Source: Desulfovibrio sp. (GTDB taxonomy: Bacteria > Desulfobacterota > Desulfovibrionia > Desulfovibrionales > Desulfovibrionaceae). From it: DNA of 8,094 nucleotides. Position 1 is the first letter of the stretch. Each line of letters begins with the position of its first letter. The translations under genes were made by a program, and so were the position numbers. Where the stretch lies: NCBI GenBank assembly GCA_022837365.1, contig JALHHV010000345.1, positions 1-8,094 on the forward strand, in the 5' to 3' direction. This document shows, piece after piece, positions 6,902-8,094 of this stretch. A model generated the notes under the pieces. It did no database searches. It was not told the origin of the DNA and saw only the letters and a program-made list of their open reading frames with translations.

Positions 6902-7506
6902 ATGCTTGAAAGCATCGTCACCATCATAGAGGCCCTGCCGTACATTCTGGAAGGCACCCTCGTCACCGTCGCCACCGTGTTCGGGGCCATGTCGCTGGGG
7001 CTTCTGCTCGGCGTGCCCATGTCCGTGGCCCAGGTGTACGGGGCGTGGCCCGTGCGGCTTGCCGTGGGGTTCTACGTCTGGTTCTTCCGGGGCATGCCCA
7101 TCCTGGTGCTGCTGCTGCTGTTCTATTTCGGGCTGTTCCAGCTCATCGGGCTGAACCTTTCCGCCTTCACCGCTTCGTGCCTGGTGCTGGGCATGACCAG
7201 CGCCGCCTACCAGTCGCAGATATTCCGGGGGGCCATCCTCTCTCTGCCGCAGGGCCAGCTGCGCGCCGCGCGCGCCCTGGGCATGAGCGACGGAACCGCC
7301 ATCCGCTCCATCGTCCTGCCGCAGGCCCTGCGCCTGTCCATACCCGGCTGGTCCAACGAGTATTCCATCCTGCTCAAGGATTCCGCGCTGGCCTTCGTGC
7401 TCGGCACGCCCGAGATCATGGCCCGCACCCACTTCGTGGCCTCGCGCACCTACGAGCACAACACAAGCTGCACATTCCGGGCTACGCCAGCCACGGACCG
7501 TTATAA
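6902..7506 (+). pseudogene. Polar amino-acid ABC transporter permease, C-terminus disrupted
   Basis: HisM/GlnP-type inner-membrane permease. From ATG 6902 the frame gives hydrophobic helices, the conserved YVWFFRGMPILVLLLLFYFG (58-77) and an EAA-type loop AARALGM followed by LPQALRLSIPGW (122-150) that contacts the ATPase. Authentic sequence runs to about RTYEH (residue 186, base 7459). The true C-terminus KLHIPGYASHGPL is in another frame (7465-7503) and stops with TAA at 7504-7506. The last transmembrane helix, about 25 residues, is missing, with a loss of 1 modulo 3 bases. Without that stop, the 6902 frame stays open through the downstream ATPase to the window end. The start lacks a good ribosome site: AAAGGGGGGG lies at 6875-6884, 17 bases away, and contains a G7 run. 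Family proteins usually have about 215-230 residues. Confidence 0.85.
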
Positions 7507-7516
7507 GGACATCCCC

Positions 7517-8094
<578 letters not shown>

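Overview
The window is GC-rich DNA whose gene content fits the Desulfovibrionaceae (Desulfovibrio/Nitratidesulfovibrio type). That assignment is an inference from a flavoredoxin-like flavoprotein, the strong G/C third-position bias and the general style of the genes; no rRNA or other phylogenetic marker is present. I see no tRNA, rRNA, CRISPR array, transposase or prophage gene.

Layout, left to right: (1) a 374-bp non-coding leader with an AT-rich first 60 bp; (2) an intact SulP-family anion permease with a STAS domain (+, 375-2090); (3) a GT4 glycosyltransferase (+, 2278-3427) broken by a perfect 7-bp tandem duplication; (4) a long hairpin at the convergent gene junction; (5) a WbaP-like polyprenyl-phosphate sugar-1-phosphate transferase (-, 3538-4933) broken by an apparent 17-bp deletion in a conserved motif, with a 10-bp tandem repeat array just upstream of its start; (6) an intact flavoredoxin/flavin reductase-like protein (-, 5124-5696) with its own terminator; (7) a polar amino-acid ABC transporter (+): substrate-binding protein (6000-6705, signal peptide disrupted), a strong terminator, permease (6902-7506, last membrane segment lost with a frame change), and an ATPase (from 7517) cut by the window edge.

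Functionally the window holds an anion transporter, two steps of surface-polysaccharide synthesis (lipid-linked first sugar, then a glycosyl transfer), a flavin redox protein and an amino-acid uptake operon. Its most notable property is that four of the six genes lying fully inside the window have coding sequence split between two frames by multi-base lesions (+7, about -17, and two larger losses), while the SulP and flavoredoxin genes are clean. The lesions are not single-base homopolymer errors. They are either real decay or switching, or defects of this particular assembly, and the sequence alone cannot decide. I found no convincing new biological system. The short tandem duplications (7, 10 and 11 bp) around the polysaccharide genes are the best candidates for something of interest.
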